Assembly (NCBI GenBank): GCA_036936605.1
Contig: JAUPFV010000001.1
Coordinates: 245,518,925 to 245,582,924, forward strand
Origin: Limnanthes douglasii subsp. nivea
Lineage: Eukaryota > Streptophyta > Magnoliopsida > Brassicales > Limnanthaceae
Reading direction: 5' to 3'
DNA: 64,000 bases
In this document: piece by piece, positions 10,730 to 22,149 of the stretch
How the letters are laid out: every line of letters begins with the position of its first letter
Position numbering within the stretch: the first letter of the stretch is position 1
The notes under the pieces: model-generated
Seen by the model: only the letters and a program-made list of their open reading frames with translations
Databases searched by the model: none
Told to the model about the DNA's origin: nothing
Translations under genes and position numbers: made by a program

Positions 10730-13700
10730 GTCATAGATCGGGAGAACATATTTCATGTTCTTATGATGATGCATATTAGATCATTTACTATAAAATTTTC
10801 TGATATAATCAATCGATCAAGGACAAAAGTTGGAAGAATGGGAAATATCGGCTAACATGGATGTCTGGTTCCTAATTGAGTGTGAGACTTCGCGTGTATA
10901 CTTAATATGGGGCTTCGATTTAGTTTGGGCCATAATTTCTTGGAATTCTTTAAGGAATCTCAAATTTGACCCGACGAGCTTATTCCAAATACGTGGAGAA
11001 CATTAATTAAAGTTATTATCTTGTCTTAGATTATATACTACCATTTCAGTATGAGAATATTTTTAGTGATGAATACCATCGTTAGGGAAAATTCCTAATC
11101 CATATTTTTACTTCTTTATAAATGAGAAAGAAAAAATCTTTGCTGATTTTTCATACTTCAATCAAATATAGAACAAGGAGACCGTGTATAGTATTTAGAA
11201 ACTGTGTGATTGGTTGGAAAGTAAAGAAGTTACTTTTCTTGTGGGCCTAGAATTCAAATGGTGAAGCTTGAGTCTCTTTTTAACTTTAGTTATGAGATTT
11301 GACACTAAACATATCCTGTATATGTAACTAGTTTTTTTATTTATGTCAATTTTTGCATTAGAAGTATTCCTGAAGAAAGCAATGGATGCCGAAACACATT
11401 ATGTTTGTGCTTGCAAACTTTATTAACAGTGGTATATATCATAATTTCGCTGTTATTGGAGGACTTTTCATGTACTTATATGAGGCAAGAGCCAAAAGAT
11501 ATACGAAGGAAACTCCTCATAAACAAAATTTCCAAATTATTCATGCTTGCATAAATGAGAAATGATATGATGCTCCAATAAAAAAGGTTTATATCATGAA
11601 ATCTCTAAGTATGTAACCTTATGTGAAGCATGTTATTGTACAAATGGAAACTGTCGAAGGTTCCACATAATGTCTCCATGTAGTAGAGTGGGTAAGAGTA
11701 GCCAAAAAAGCAGCATGTAGTCGAATAGCGCGATGTAGACCCTCTGAAATGTGCAAAGACTTACAGGAATTTATTTTTAGGCATAAAACCTATTGAAGAC
11801 GACAATAAAATATTAAGCTGAAACCCAAGGATGTATAAGCAGTTGGCCCATTAGTTAAAATTTTAAGTCCCGAAATATCATTGTGGATGATTTGACTGGT
11901 ACGTTAGTACTCCCACGTTGTTGTGGGAGCGGAAACTAGTGTAGAAAAAAAACATAGTTTTTTATAAGATTAAAACATTAAGTCCTCCAGTCGAGACGAA
12001 GAATGTTGGTGCCATGTATTTTTACTTTGGAGATAAGCTAATATAGAGAGGCGTGCCTGGCTATTTGTATGGTTACCTCAATACCTATAGAGGCTTTGTA
12101 ACTATTGAAAAGGCTCCACAACCAAAGAGAGAATCTATGTGTGAAGGGAAATGTGAAACTTTCATGGAGGAGGTGAGCCCAAAGGTGTATTTTCAAGAAA
12201 TTATGAAGAAGGCGAACTTAAAGATGAAGTCGAGGGTGCTCGTGTATTAGTGTAGTTGATTAGTAAAAAGAGTCAGATAATGATGGTTCCTTCAGTATAA
12301 AGAAATTAAAGACTAGTGAAGGCATTGATGCGAGGACAGACAAGTTGAGCAAGATATGGCGGTTGTGTCTCATGTGAAGCCTTAGGCAACATAAATTGTT
12401 AAAGTATTGAATGATGAACTTTACGCTATAGTACTAACTCATGAACCAAGGCCTTTGAGTCTATTTTTAATGTTGATAAAGATTCGAGTTCAGTTGATCA
12501 GTTGGTTACTAAGATTTAGAAGTGGGTTCATTAGATATCGTATACTCGAGTGCCCATGAGGCATGAGTTGATGTGGCTGAAGGCTCTGAGGTTCTTGTAA
12601 TGAGTCATTCCACCTTTGAAGTAATTTCTGAATTTATTAATATCAGGGGAAACCATGAGGTGAGAAAGGATGAAAATCTTGAGGTGAATATAACATGGGC
12701 TTATGGATCATCTGTGCTTTTATTAGAACAAATCCATGAGGTTGTAAGAAATGTTTTTGTTTCAACCATCAGGAGGAATTTTTCCAGTCACATGTTGCTT
12801 GGATTTGGCCAAGTCACATGTGAATCTTGGTGTAGAGGTATGCTTAAACTTAATTTATTTACGTTTGTGTATATGTATAACCTGATGTGTTTGCAATTAT
12901 ATTATATACGTTGTTCAATGCTTGAGTGTCCTGCATCACACATTTCATACTCCCAACAACTTCATGGTTGATTTTCATCCAATATTAGAGGTTGCAGGTG
13001 AACCATTTAAAAACATATCAGAGTTGAAGGACACCTTTCAACCGGAGTGAGATGCCCATGCAAATCTGAGACGAGGCTTAAGCATAATTTTGTGGCTAAA
13101 CGGTATTGAAAAATGAATTTCAATCCCAAAAATAATCTATAGGTCACCATAAGGAGAGAGTTATTGCTAATGCCTGTAGGCTTTATGGTGTGTTCGAGGC
13201 CATTAGTGAGAAACAATTAGCTTTTATTAATTTTGGATGGCTTTGGCACATATTAAGTTTAGTCTAAGCCAAAACCCTCTCATTGGCTCATAAGAAGTTG
13301 GATGACATTGATGTTGAGTTATCCAAAGTATAAGAGGAGCATGAAGCCAAATGTATTGTTGCTCAACTTATAAAGAAGGACTGCAAGGGCAGACGAAGGA
13401 TTTTTTGTTACAAAAAATATCTTGAAGAAACCTTGGTGACCAAACGTGCTAAATGAGCTGAATTGGTTGTTGGATTTAACGAAGCAATGCTCGAAACATA
13501 AAAATATGTGATGTAAAAATATAAGAATAGACTTGGATTACGTGTCATAAAAAGTATATTAATATTAACTTAGGTACTTTATGGAATTATGTTCCTAAGG
13601 AGTAGAGACCCGCGAGTTGTGAATGCAAAAGTTCTTATGAGTATGAGCCTTTTATACCTACCACAAATGATGATTATCAAGTTTATGAGCATATTGTGCA

Positions 13701-13880
13701 TGTTGAGAGGAAAGGGTTGTTTCATTTGTCTAAAAAATATGATGGACAATGGGATGTTGTTGTGCCACTAATTGTGTCTCATGGACTAATGGTTTATTTC
13801 TTGCGTCATTGTAGATGTTGTTTTGATAGATGATACTGCTTCCAGGATTACTGAAGGTAGAGGTTTTGGCCAGTCAAGAT
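10730..13880 (+). pseudogene. Relic antisense-type ORF of a second Tat-like element
   Basis: The + strand carries pieces resembling the minus-strand relic at 6.6-8.6 kb. An N-terminal part contains LKFDPTSLFQI (about 10945-10990), and a GWKVKKLLFLW motif lies at about 11210-11250. A basic/acidic middle part contains an open frame at 12053-12250, and another open frame of 132 codons lies at 12573-12971. A charged coiled-coil-like stretch (13300-13500) includes KKLDDIDVELSKV and KRRIF-like segments. Frames are broken by many stops. It is placed downstream of, and antisense to, the minus-strand integrase relic at 14.9-15.5 kb, as expected for a Tat-type antisense ORF. Confidence 0.4.
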
Positions 13881-14780
13881 GATTTGAGCCCCGATAGTCT
13901 TTATAGTCTTTGTTTTAGTTTTTCATTTTTATAACCTTTAATGAATCTTGTATATTACCAAAGTCATCTATTAAGAGGCTAACTTTATGGACCAAGTCCC
14001 CAATGTTGGGGTATATTCATTTTATTGTATATGTAGTTATTATACCATGTGAAAATTTTATTCGCTTATGCTTGCGTTTCTTTATTTTGTTTTTGTTATA
14101 TAAAAGCACAATATTGTTAGGTCCTCTGTTTTTTCTAATTAAAACCATTAGTTCCAAAAGGTCGAGACCTGAATAATGACCACATGGGCTCCTTGTTGGG
14201 ATTATGCTTAAAATAACCAAACTTTTTTTGTGAATGGTATATGAATCTCTTAAAGATAATCATTCTAGTAAATTTGATTGAGTAAATGGTGTATAACTCG
14301 CTAAAGAAATTCTATATTTGTTTTTAATTGGGAATGTAGGAAAAGCTCCCTTAGGTGGTGAAACTTGATATTCAGTCTTATCTTTTGCTTATTGTGATAT
14401 ATGTGAATACCGTAGAATTTCAGGGATTTGAAGACTATGTTGAGGTGTATTTTTAGACAATTTTGATTTTGTTGTAATGAAGGTCAAAGATCTTCGAAGA
14501 CTGAAAACTAAGATAAATCTTATCACTTGTTAAATTTTTGAAATGAATGTCAATGCTTTTCAGGGGCTGAATGTTATGTTTAGGATTATATTTTGCTTTG
14601 ATGTTGCAGGCAGACCGAAGCTCCTGTAGGTGTTGTAGACAATCCTTAGGTATCTAGATTTATACGTTGTATTTCAATATGGCCTATTGTTTTGTGAAAT
14701 CTATAATAATAATATGATAAATTAAATGAGACGCACGTAAAGTCAAGATAAAATATTTAGTATAGATAAGTTTCTCCTTA
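13880..14780. other. Non-coding retroelement debris
   Basis: No coding sequence is recognised. By position this is the region between the integrase relic on the minus strand and the antisense-ORF relic on the plus strand. An LTR could be hidden here but I could not delimit one. Confidence 0.3.
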
Positions 14781-14784
14781 AAAT

Positions 14785-15540
14785 CTTATTGCGCCACCAG
14801 GGTAGGAAAAAGTGCACCTTATGATTAATAAAACAAATCACATATACGAGAATAATATAAAGAGTTGAAGCTCATAGTGGGTGATAAATATTTAAATTCC
14901 TAATGTTTCAAAGGTGGAAAATATGTTTTCCTTTGTCATCCAATAATTTGTATGTGCATGGCTTTACTTTGACTTCAATGGTGTAAGTCCCCTCCTAATT
15001 GGATGTTAAATTGCCAAGGATTTTATACTTGGTATGTAGAAAAACGCTTCGAAGAACATGGTTCCTCACCTTGAAGCTTCCAAAGAAAACCTTAGAGTTA
15101 TGTAATTCTAATTACGCCAAATTATGTACTCTTTGTTTTTTAATTGTTTTCATTCTCGTATATATCTGCAACAGATATTGGAGAATAGGAATTTAATAAT
15201 CTCTGTGGTCATCATATTCACCAATGTTTGCACATCCACCCATTTGGAAAAGTAATCTTTTTCTATAAGTAAGAATTTTGCTTCCATCGGGAGTGTTAAA
15301 AAATGATCCTATAATGACCAAGTCCCATTTATCAAAATATATAGTTTTGGATAATGTTTCGAGTAGCACCACTCAGACTTGGATTGAGTTAGGGAAGTGT
15401 TGACATGCATTGTAATATTTGACTTTGTACTTGGCATCATCCATCGTAGTAGGCCAATAGTAACCTTGCAATAAGAGTCTTTCAAAATGGAAACAATTTG
15501 GGCCAATGGTTTATCCACTGAAGTTACCACAGTCAAGAAG
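14785..15540 (-). pseudogene. Ty3/gypsy integrase fragment, copy A
   Basis: On the minus strand, a GYYWPT-type motif (out of frame, near 15455-15475) is followed by DDAKYKVKYYNACQ. Near the end come VRNHVLR, FLHTKYKILGNLTSNW and QSKAMHIQ. These correspond to the end of the H2C2 finger and to the C-terminal tail of plant Ty3/gypsy integrase, where a GDLVLRK.-GKLAPNWEGP tail is usual. The catalytic core between them is too decayed to follow. At 14793 the sequence GCCACCAGGGTA is shared with copy B at 16536, at the same place relative to the integrase end. A dead fragment. Confidence 0.55.
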
Positions 15541-15544
15541 GATC

Positions 15545-15987
15545 TATTGAGTTAATTTGAAGGGTTATAGTCATCAAGTTTTGAGGAGATCTTGAAGCTG
15601 GAAGACGAACAAACTAGTGAAAAGGCACCTAGGGAGAAGCTATCAAATAATGTGGAAGATTAGCACGCTCTTGTTAACCAATATAATGACTTGAATATTG
15701 TCAAACCTCAAGTTGATTTGGAGAAGGAAAAATTAGTGGGTCACTATGTTGATGGGGTTTTAAAGTCCTTTGATAAACGGGATCCTTCGATAAAGTCTGA
15801 CATGGTGTTGGATTTTCACAAGACATTCCCCAATAGGAACCTTGGAGCTTTTTGGGATTTGGTCCCTGGAAATTTTTGGCCTAATGATATGCCCGTGGTC
15901 GATCAACTAAGCATACCTTTGGATTCATCCAGTGATAGTTTTGAAGAAAGTCATGAAGGAGACTCCGAATATGAGAGTATAAAATAA
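15545..15987 (+). pseudogene. C-terminal piece of a Tat-type antisense ORF
   Basis: A mostly open + strand frame reads FEEILKLEDEQTSEKAP, then an uninterrupted 98-codon stretch from 15691. It is charged (VDLEKEKLVGHYVDG), then has a FPNRNLGAFWDLVPG segment, and ends in a Ser/Glu/Asp-rich tail (DSSSDSFEESHEGDSEYES). The acidic tail resembles the end of the antisense ORF relic at 6.7 kb. It lies antisense to and downstream of integrase copy B (minus strand), again the Tat layout. It has the longest clean frame in this cluster, but it is truncated at the 5' side. Function unknown. Confidence 0.4.
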
Positions 15988-16194
15988 TAAAATGTTGATG
16001 AGAATTAGCCCAAAGGACAGTAAATTTATGTCCTATTGTTTTGTGCAACTCCTTGACGTATGTAAGGAATTTTAGTAATATTTATTCGGATTCTCTTAAG
16101 TCATAGGATCACCCAAGGTATTTTGTACTTGTCATTTTATTAATCTATCGTTCTACCTTGTTTTCTCATAACTTTTTTATTTCTATATCTCAAT

Positions 16195-16470
16195 CCAACT
16201 ATTGGAAGGTATTTCATTCGAATATATATAAATCAAATATTTTAACCATTCGAAGGTACATAATTTGAGTATACAAACCATTCGAATGTACATAAATTGA
16301 GTATAAAAACCATTAGAAGGTACACAAATTGAATATATAAAACATTTTATAGTAATTTATTTGAAGGTAAATAAATTGAATATATAAACCATTTGAAGGT
16401 AATCCATCTAAAGGTATACAAATTGAATATACAAACTATTCGAAGGTAATCCATTCGCAGGCACACAATA
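16195..16470 (+). repeat. Minisatellite with CCATTCGAAGGTA boxes
   Basis: About seven degenerate units of 30-45 bp carry the boxes CCATTCGAAGGTA and AAATTGAATATA (for example near 16248, 16280, 16310, 16395, 16437). The block lies between the integrase end of copy B and the antisense-ORF piece, the same relative place as the repeats at 5.9-6.2 kb. Confidence 0.75.
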
Positions 16471-16535
16471 GAAAACATTTAAGGAAAAAGTGATAGATTA
16501 ATAATGATTTGGACACCTTGTTAAAACCTCCCTAA

Positions 16536-17765
16536 GCCACCAGGGTAAGAAAGAGTATGCCCCCAAATATTTACATGAAACAAAAATAAAGTACATATTA
16601 CACACATTTACTCAATATAAAACCTCAAGGGTTTGATGTTCCAAGGGTGTCTCAAAAGTTTACCTTATTGATCTTCCAGTTGATAGGTCTTTGGGTGGGT
16701 TCTTTCATTTACAATGTATGGCCATTCTCAAGTTGGTGCTAGTTTTCCAAAACTCTTGTCTTTGGTATGCAAGAAAAAAAATTATAACTCTTATCTTCCT
16801 TCAAATATTTTTTAATACGGAAAGACATGAGAGTAGATTCAATTGGTTTCACTGCATCAACCCCATAAACCAATGCATATAGTTATATCTACAACTTTCA
16901 CTTGCCCATTAGCTTAAGGGTGAAAAGAAGAAGAAAAACAAAGTTGGATTCCTCAAGAACTGCAGAAAACTTTCGTGTCTTTATTCAAAAATCGAGGGAC
17001 ATTATCTATCATAATGATTCTAGGAATTTCGAATCTATAACAAATATTGGAGAGGATAAATATAATCACTACCTTGGAAGTAGTTCCGGAGAGAGACTGC
17101 TTCTACATAATTGGAGAAATAATCAACTGCTAATATAATAGTTCGACAACCTCAAGATGCCAATGGAAGGATTCCTACTAAATCAAGCCCCAACCTGTCA
17201 AAAGTAATTGCTTTGAATATTGATTCTCACGGAGCTGATGGCACATGTATTGCATTCGTAAATATTTGGCATGGAACGCATTATTTAACGGATTTTTTTG
17301 CATTCGCCACGATAGAAGGTCAGTATTACCCTGCCAATATACCCTTCTGGTCAATGTTTTGAAACCACAATGGGCAGAGCCTTGCCCATCACATAATTCA
17401 AATATAATTACATGAGATTCAGCATAACCCACGCATCGTAACAATGGTATATTAAAGGATTTCTTATATAGGACATCCATTAAGACCATAAAACCATGTG
17501 CTCTAAATCTAAAATTTCTGGCCAATGTTTCGTTAACATGAAAACTTCCCTTAGTGATGAAATATTTGATACCATATCTCAAATCCTTGTTTGTCATTGT
17601 TGTTACTTGAAAACTTTCTTCAATACTTTTCTCATATTTTAAATTTGTTAATATCAAATGACATTCTTATATCAAGATCTAGAGATACACTTCGGAGTAA
17701 GCAATATTGGCTAAAGAATCAATATCGAAATGAATCATCAAGGACATGATGACTTTTCAAAATAA
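16536..17765 (-). pseudogene. Ty3/gypsy RNase H end and integrase, copy B
   Basis: The minus strand begins with the tail of an RNase H (IDSLANIAYSE, about 17695-17735). A 159-codon open stretch follows (17657-17178) with VLYKKSF, then PLLRCVG, CDGQGSAHCGFKTL and RVYWQG. This is the plant Ty3/gypsy integrase H2C2 finger; a normal domain has EVHEG.CG.H.GGR. Core pieces LVGILPLA and AVDYF lie at about 17120-17190 and the C-terminal tail at about 16625-16760. Frameshifts separate the pieces. The open 159-codon piece is not a host gene. After the integrase end lies GCCACCAGGGTA (16536), shared with copy A. Confidence 0.7.
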
Positions 17766-17879
17766 GTATATTTTTCTTAATCTTATCATACATCTAAGAT
17801 TGGAATATGAATTTCTACTAAGGTGCCAATAAAATCCATGGGCTAACCAACGAATTGTGGCCAATAGTGCAATTAGTTA

Positions 17880-18060
17880 CAAACTTTAGTTGAAATTCAT
17901 ATATCTGGATGCGGATATTATCTGTAATCGGGTAATTTTCATCGGATACGGATTGAGATATAATTTTTTTCAAAATTTCGGATTTGGATAGTGATATCAG
18001 ATTTCGGATTCGAATTCATATATAGGAAAATCTGTATCCAAAATATTCGTTTCACAGCCT
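17880..18060. repeat. GGATACGGAT-type interspersed repeat fragment
   Basis: The stretch is dense in short repeats of GCGGATAT, TCGGATACGGAT, TTCGGATTTGGAT and TTCGGATTCG. This composition is common in plant non-autonomous elements that reach GC-poor DNA. No clean terminal repeats were found, so the class is open. Confidence 0.35.
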
Positions 18061-18266
18061 TAAAGATAATATATGAAGATCAATAGTAGTTTTTAAGGTA
18101 AAAATTACCACTAGTCCTACATGTCTCGTGTTTGTATCAAACTAGTCATCTTCGTCCATTTTTGTCTCTCGGTAGCGTGTTTTTAAAATTATGAATGTTT
18201 AGAATCCTGCACGTGCAATTACTTAAGAACCGACACGAGACAGCTTAAAATTAAAAAATTTATCTC

Positions 18267-18352
18267 ATATTTGGTCCCCAATCTTTTGTCAATAATGCAC
18301 CTCTATTTCTCAAATTTAAATACTATTGACAAAAGATTGAAAGACCAAATAT
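18267..18352. repeat. Imperfect inverted repeat, 28-29-nt arms
   Basis: The left arm 18267-18294 and right arm 18324-18352 are reverse complements apart from a CCC/CTTT difference in the middle. Both contain ATATTTGGTC and AATCTTTTGTCAATA. Weaker pairing extends outward over roughly 15 nt. The loop is about 29 nt. It may be the core of a foldback or MITE-like element, or a hairpin-forming repeat. No coding content. Confidence 0.75.
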
Positions 18353-18787
18353 AAGACAAAAAAATCTAACATTTGAATTGTCATGCGATAAATTCAAAAC
18401 AGAAGCATGTATGAAAAGCTAAACATGTAAATTTTTAAAATATAAAAACTAATAAAAAACAAAAATAAATAAATAAAAACAAGCGGCGACAAAAAAAACA
18501 CCTAATGATAGTTTTAATCCTAATTTTAATATTTAAAAAACAAATTCATCTCTATTTGTAAACTTAAACACTTATTCACGTTAATAGTTGTCATGATCAC
18601 TCTAACGATTCGTCTTCGATTAGGTGCTCATGTTTTTAATATAGTCACTCGCAAAACATGTACCTTCCGAATAAAACTCATAAGGAAACGCACCACATAA
18701 ATAAACGAACCCCATGAGAAACTTGTGGAAACGAAACATCTGTGTATATATATATGGAATCTGAGGCCTTAAAAATAGAATCATGTT

Positions 18788-18835
18788 ACTATATAATTTA
18801 AACTTTTTTTTTTTTTTACTATATAATTTAAACTT
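18788..18835. repeat. Perfect 18-bp direct repeats around a 12-nt poly(T)
   Basis: ACTATATAATTTAAACTT occurs at 18788-18805 and again at 18818-18835, separated only by T12. This has the form of a target-site duplication holding nothing but a poly(A) tail read on the minus strand. Slippage-based duplication is the alternative. Confidence 0.85.
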
Positions 18836-19320
18836 AAAACATTAACATAATTGTATTGTGGGATAAAAACAGATAGCTTCGAATTCATCCTCGTTTTGAA
18901 AAATATAGTTTAAATAAATAAAATAAAATATAAATATAAATATTTATAACATTTAAGTTATTTATTATTATTTAATATGCTCGTCTCATTTTTTAGGTTC
19001 TGTAATTTTTAGAAAAAAAAATTCACATTATTACCCGTAGTCGCTGAATTATCTCTTTTTATATTTTCTCACTTTTTATATAAATTCCAAAAATATACTA
19101 AAATAAAAGTAAAAATAAAGTTTAATTTATATACAGTCTTTTGTAATTCTTCTTTTGGGTTATATTTTTTTTTTTGTTATATTAAATAACAACAAGAGAA
19201 AAACTTAAAATTTTCGAAAGATGGATCACATTCACCGTTTTAGATCAAAATAACAATGGTGCATCATGTTGCGGCGGTTAGGTCGGTGGGTGCTCAATTG
19301 AGAACTACTGCCACCATGTT
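18836..19320. other. Intergenic, nothing recognised
   Basis: AT-rich DNA with poly(T) and poly(A) runs and no recognisable gene. Its end (19200-19320) might be a decayed upstream part of the PABP fragment, but I cannot match it residue by residue. Confidence 0.35.
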
Positions 19321-19833
19321 TCATGTTTCGGTAACATATTTATCAAGAATTTGGACAAAAACATTGATCACAGAGCATTGCATGACACTTTAGAAAGTTA
19401 TCGAAGACTCTACTTCCAACCTAAAGTTCAACAATATGCATATTTAAAATCTTACCGAGTCGTCCACCAATGATGACTTGAAGAATATCTTTTGAGAATA
19501 ACTAATGTTATAGCGATGAAAGATAGCGATGGAAAATCCAAATATTTTGGGTTTGTTAACTTCGAGAGTCCAAAAAATGCTGGTAAGACTGTTGAGGCTC
19601 TTAACGGGAAAAAATCGATAAAAATGAGTCATACGTTGAAAAGGCAAAAAAAACTCGAGAGTGAAGTTGAATTGAATAATACTTTTGGGACCATCATAAA
19701 TGAGGTCACTAATAAGTTTCAGGGGTCGAACTTGTATACTAAGAATTTGAATGATAGTATTTTGGATGAGAAACTTAAGAAGTTATTTTCTCCGTATGGG
19801 ATAATTTTTTCATGCAAGGTCATGGGGGACCTT
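19320..19833 (+). pseudogene. Poly(A)-binding protein (PABP) gene fragment, RRM2 to RRM4 start
   Basis: The + strand encodes FGNIFIKNLDKNIDHRALHD (about 19327-19386), which is the start of PABP RRM2. After a jump the RRM3 region follows with KFNN and a TNDDLKNIF-like piece. From 19492 there is an open frame with DSDGKSKYFGFVNFES and VEALNGKK (RRM3 RNP1 FGFVNF), then KFQGSNLYTKNLNDSI, EKLKKLF and SCKVMG at the RRM4 start. Normal PABPs bind mRNA poly(A) with four RRMs. Here most of RRM1, RRM2 and RRM4 and the C-terminal MLLE domain are missing. No introns are seen in what remains, which suggests a retrocopy or a captured fragment. The frame continues without a stop into the retroelement gag at about 19833. 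Confidence 0.8.
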
Positions 19834-21130
19834 TTTAACGTGCAGATTCTGGAAACTCAGATAGAGGAAATCAAACGTGAGCAGCACAAAGCTGCCCAGC
19901 GACAACATGAGATACACGAAGAAGCTAAAAAACGCTTCGATGTGATTGTCGACACCTTACAACATCTAAGCGAGCGAGTCATTTCTGAGGATGTGGTCAA
20001 GTAGGAAACTCACCAAGATGCCGGTAAAACTGAGGGCACTGATAGGAAATGCAGGCGAGCGTACTAGCGAAAGCAACAGGGATGACTCCAACCGGGATGA
20101 CTTGTCCAGCAACGGGGCGCATCACGATGATAAAACGCTTGAGGTAGCAGAGTATGATCAGGTAAGACCTATTATGACTGCTTTTGTTTATCATGAGTTT
20201 CTATTTGTCAAATGCATTCTGGAAGGAAAACTCCCCGGGAAATTCGATATGTACAAGATGGTTTCGTATACCAAGTCGAGGGACCCTGAGCACGACCTAT
20301 AACAGTTTACGAACATGATAATGGCTTTCAATCTGGATGACATGTTGCTTTAAAGAGATTTATCCATGACATTCAAAAAAAATGCTCTCGACCGGTTCAA
20401 CAGCCTCCAAAAGGGATCCTTAAGTATTTTAAAAGTTTATGGGTCGCTTTCAAAAACTGCTTTGTTGGGAACAAGGAGTACAAATATGAGGGTGATGATA
20501 TTATAGACATGTACCAGTGAAGGGGTGAAACACTAAAAAGCTATGTACATAAGTTTGTGCGGGAGATGAAGTACCTCTCAACCTGTATCTAGTCGGTGGC
20601 AATAACAATTTTCAAAAAAGGATTGGACCGGGATGGGGCCCTTCTTTATAGACCTTATTCGGTTCCCGGTAAAGACAATAGGAGACATATACGCCAGGTC
20701 ATATCGGTTTATCCGAGTAAATGACTTGAAGAAAGTGGACCCGACGCCCGACTCCCAACAGAAACCTCAAGAACTTAAACCACCAAGTGGAGACAAGAGA
20801 CGTTACGATGACGCACCCCTATCAGATTCGTCTAGACCCCAAGTAAGTTGGCCGTGCCCATCTTATTACGATAACCCTGATAGGAAATTCACGCCTCTAA
20901 CAGATTACATAACTATAATCTATTAATAAACAAAATGAAGGGTTAAATACCAGCCCTCGAGGGGTATGTTGGTTGCATCATATAGACCATAGTCCCCTTG
21001 CTACTTTTGCGCATATCATAATGACCATAGTCACCCAACTGATGAATGATGGCAATTAAAAGAAGAAATCCAGAGGTTGGTTGATTGCGGTGACCTCGTT
21101 CAGTTTTTCAAACAAAGAGATAACATTGTA
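19834..21130 (+). pseudogene. Ty3/gypsy (Tat-type) gag relic
   Basis: From 19834 the frame that began in the PABP fragment continues as a charged helical stretch (QIEEIKREQHKAAQRQHEI, KRFDVIVDTLQHLSERV) to a stop at 20002-20004. The capsid region follows in pieces: FDMYKMVSYTKSRDPEHDL, NMIMAFNLDD (20245-20345), then a spacer and VKTIGDIYARSYRFIRV (20650-20720). A CAYHNDHSHPTDE motif lies near 21000. A CxYHxxHGHxTxEC motif instead of a CCHC knuckle is usual in Tat-type gag. Several stops break the frame. Confidence 0.7.
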
Positions 21131-21239
21131 TAAGAGGACGGTGATGTCGGGCGCCACGACTAGCAAGGCGCCTAACAAATCCAAAGAGAAGCAACAGTAG
21201 TTATGCACTATTTTTGGGGGGACACCTTCTCATGGGCTA

Positions 21240-21769
21240 ATCCATCAGCACAAAAATGACACCGGAAGGACCTAGACATCCATTTAGTGGGTATAAATTT
21301 ATATCATAATTATTGGGACTCAGTCATGGGCCTTACATTCAAGGATGATGATTTGAAGGGTATCATCACACCCCATGAATACTCAATGACAATTAACGCC
21401 AACATCTCGGGAGTAATGGTTACTAGAGTACTTGTAGATAATGGTAGTTTGGCCAATGTTATTTTCCATGACATCTATGAGCAAATGTTTGGGGTACCTT
21501 CGTTCAAGGGTACAAATAGAGAACTAGTTAGTTACGAGGGCAAATCAACTAAATGTATCGGAGAGATCGACCTCGCAGTCACAGTTGGGCATAGCAATTC
21601 CAACAAAGTGAATCATGCCTCATTTATGATCGTTGAAGCCCCGATTTCTTACCACACCATAATGATACGACAATGGCTTCATAAGCTCAAAACCATTGTA
21701 TGCTCGTTTAAGCAGTGTATCAAATACCATGTCGGCAATCTAACGGGAATAATTAGAGGTAATCAGTGA
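21240..21769 (+). pseudogene. Retrotransposon aspartic protease fragment
   Basis: An open stretch of 160 codons (from 21287) includes FKDDDLKGIITPHEYSM and the protease active-site region VTRVLVDNGSLANVIFHDIY. The active site is D-N-G instead of the D-S/T-G of most pepsin-like retroviral proteases; DNGSSANV-type sites are known in this branch of plant Ty3/gypsy elements. SFMIVEAPISYHTIM then matches the end of the domain. It ends before a linker to the reverse transcriptase. It is the best-preserved piece of this element, but it is separated from gag and pol by stops. Confidence 0.7.
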
Positions 21770-22149
21770 ACGACACGACAATGTTATACCATAACACTTG
21801 ACCTTTCTAAAGCAGCTCAATAGCAGTTTACGAGCTTCAGGGTATGGTATCATCACAGACAAATTGAACAATCTAATTTAGAAACAAATGACCCCAGAGA
21901 AGACGAGAAAGAGAATGACCCCCTAGGAGAAAAAATTAGTTAACATTAGAAGAAGGCAAGGTCGCAGAATAGATAATAAGCTCGGCGCAATGTTTAAAGA
22001 TAATCTAGTAGCATTATTGCAGAAGAACAAAGACATGCTCGAGTGGAACACCGAAAATGTGGTAGGGGTTGATTCAAAGTTCATCTGTAATTCATTAGCC
22101 ATTATGGGTAACGTCTGACCAGTATGATAGAAATGGTGAACTTTCTCCC

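Noticed and set aside
16195..16470. CRISPR-like array
   Set aside because: Units are contiguous and degenerate with no spacers, and the genome is a plant one.
17178..17657. 159-codon minus-strand frame as a host gene
   Set aside because: It contains the integrase H2C2 finger and its continuation and fits a retroelement relic.
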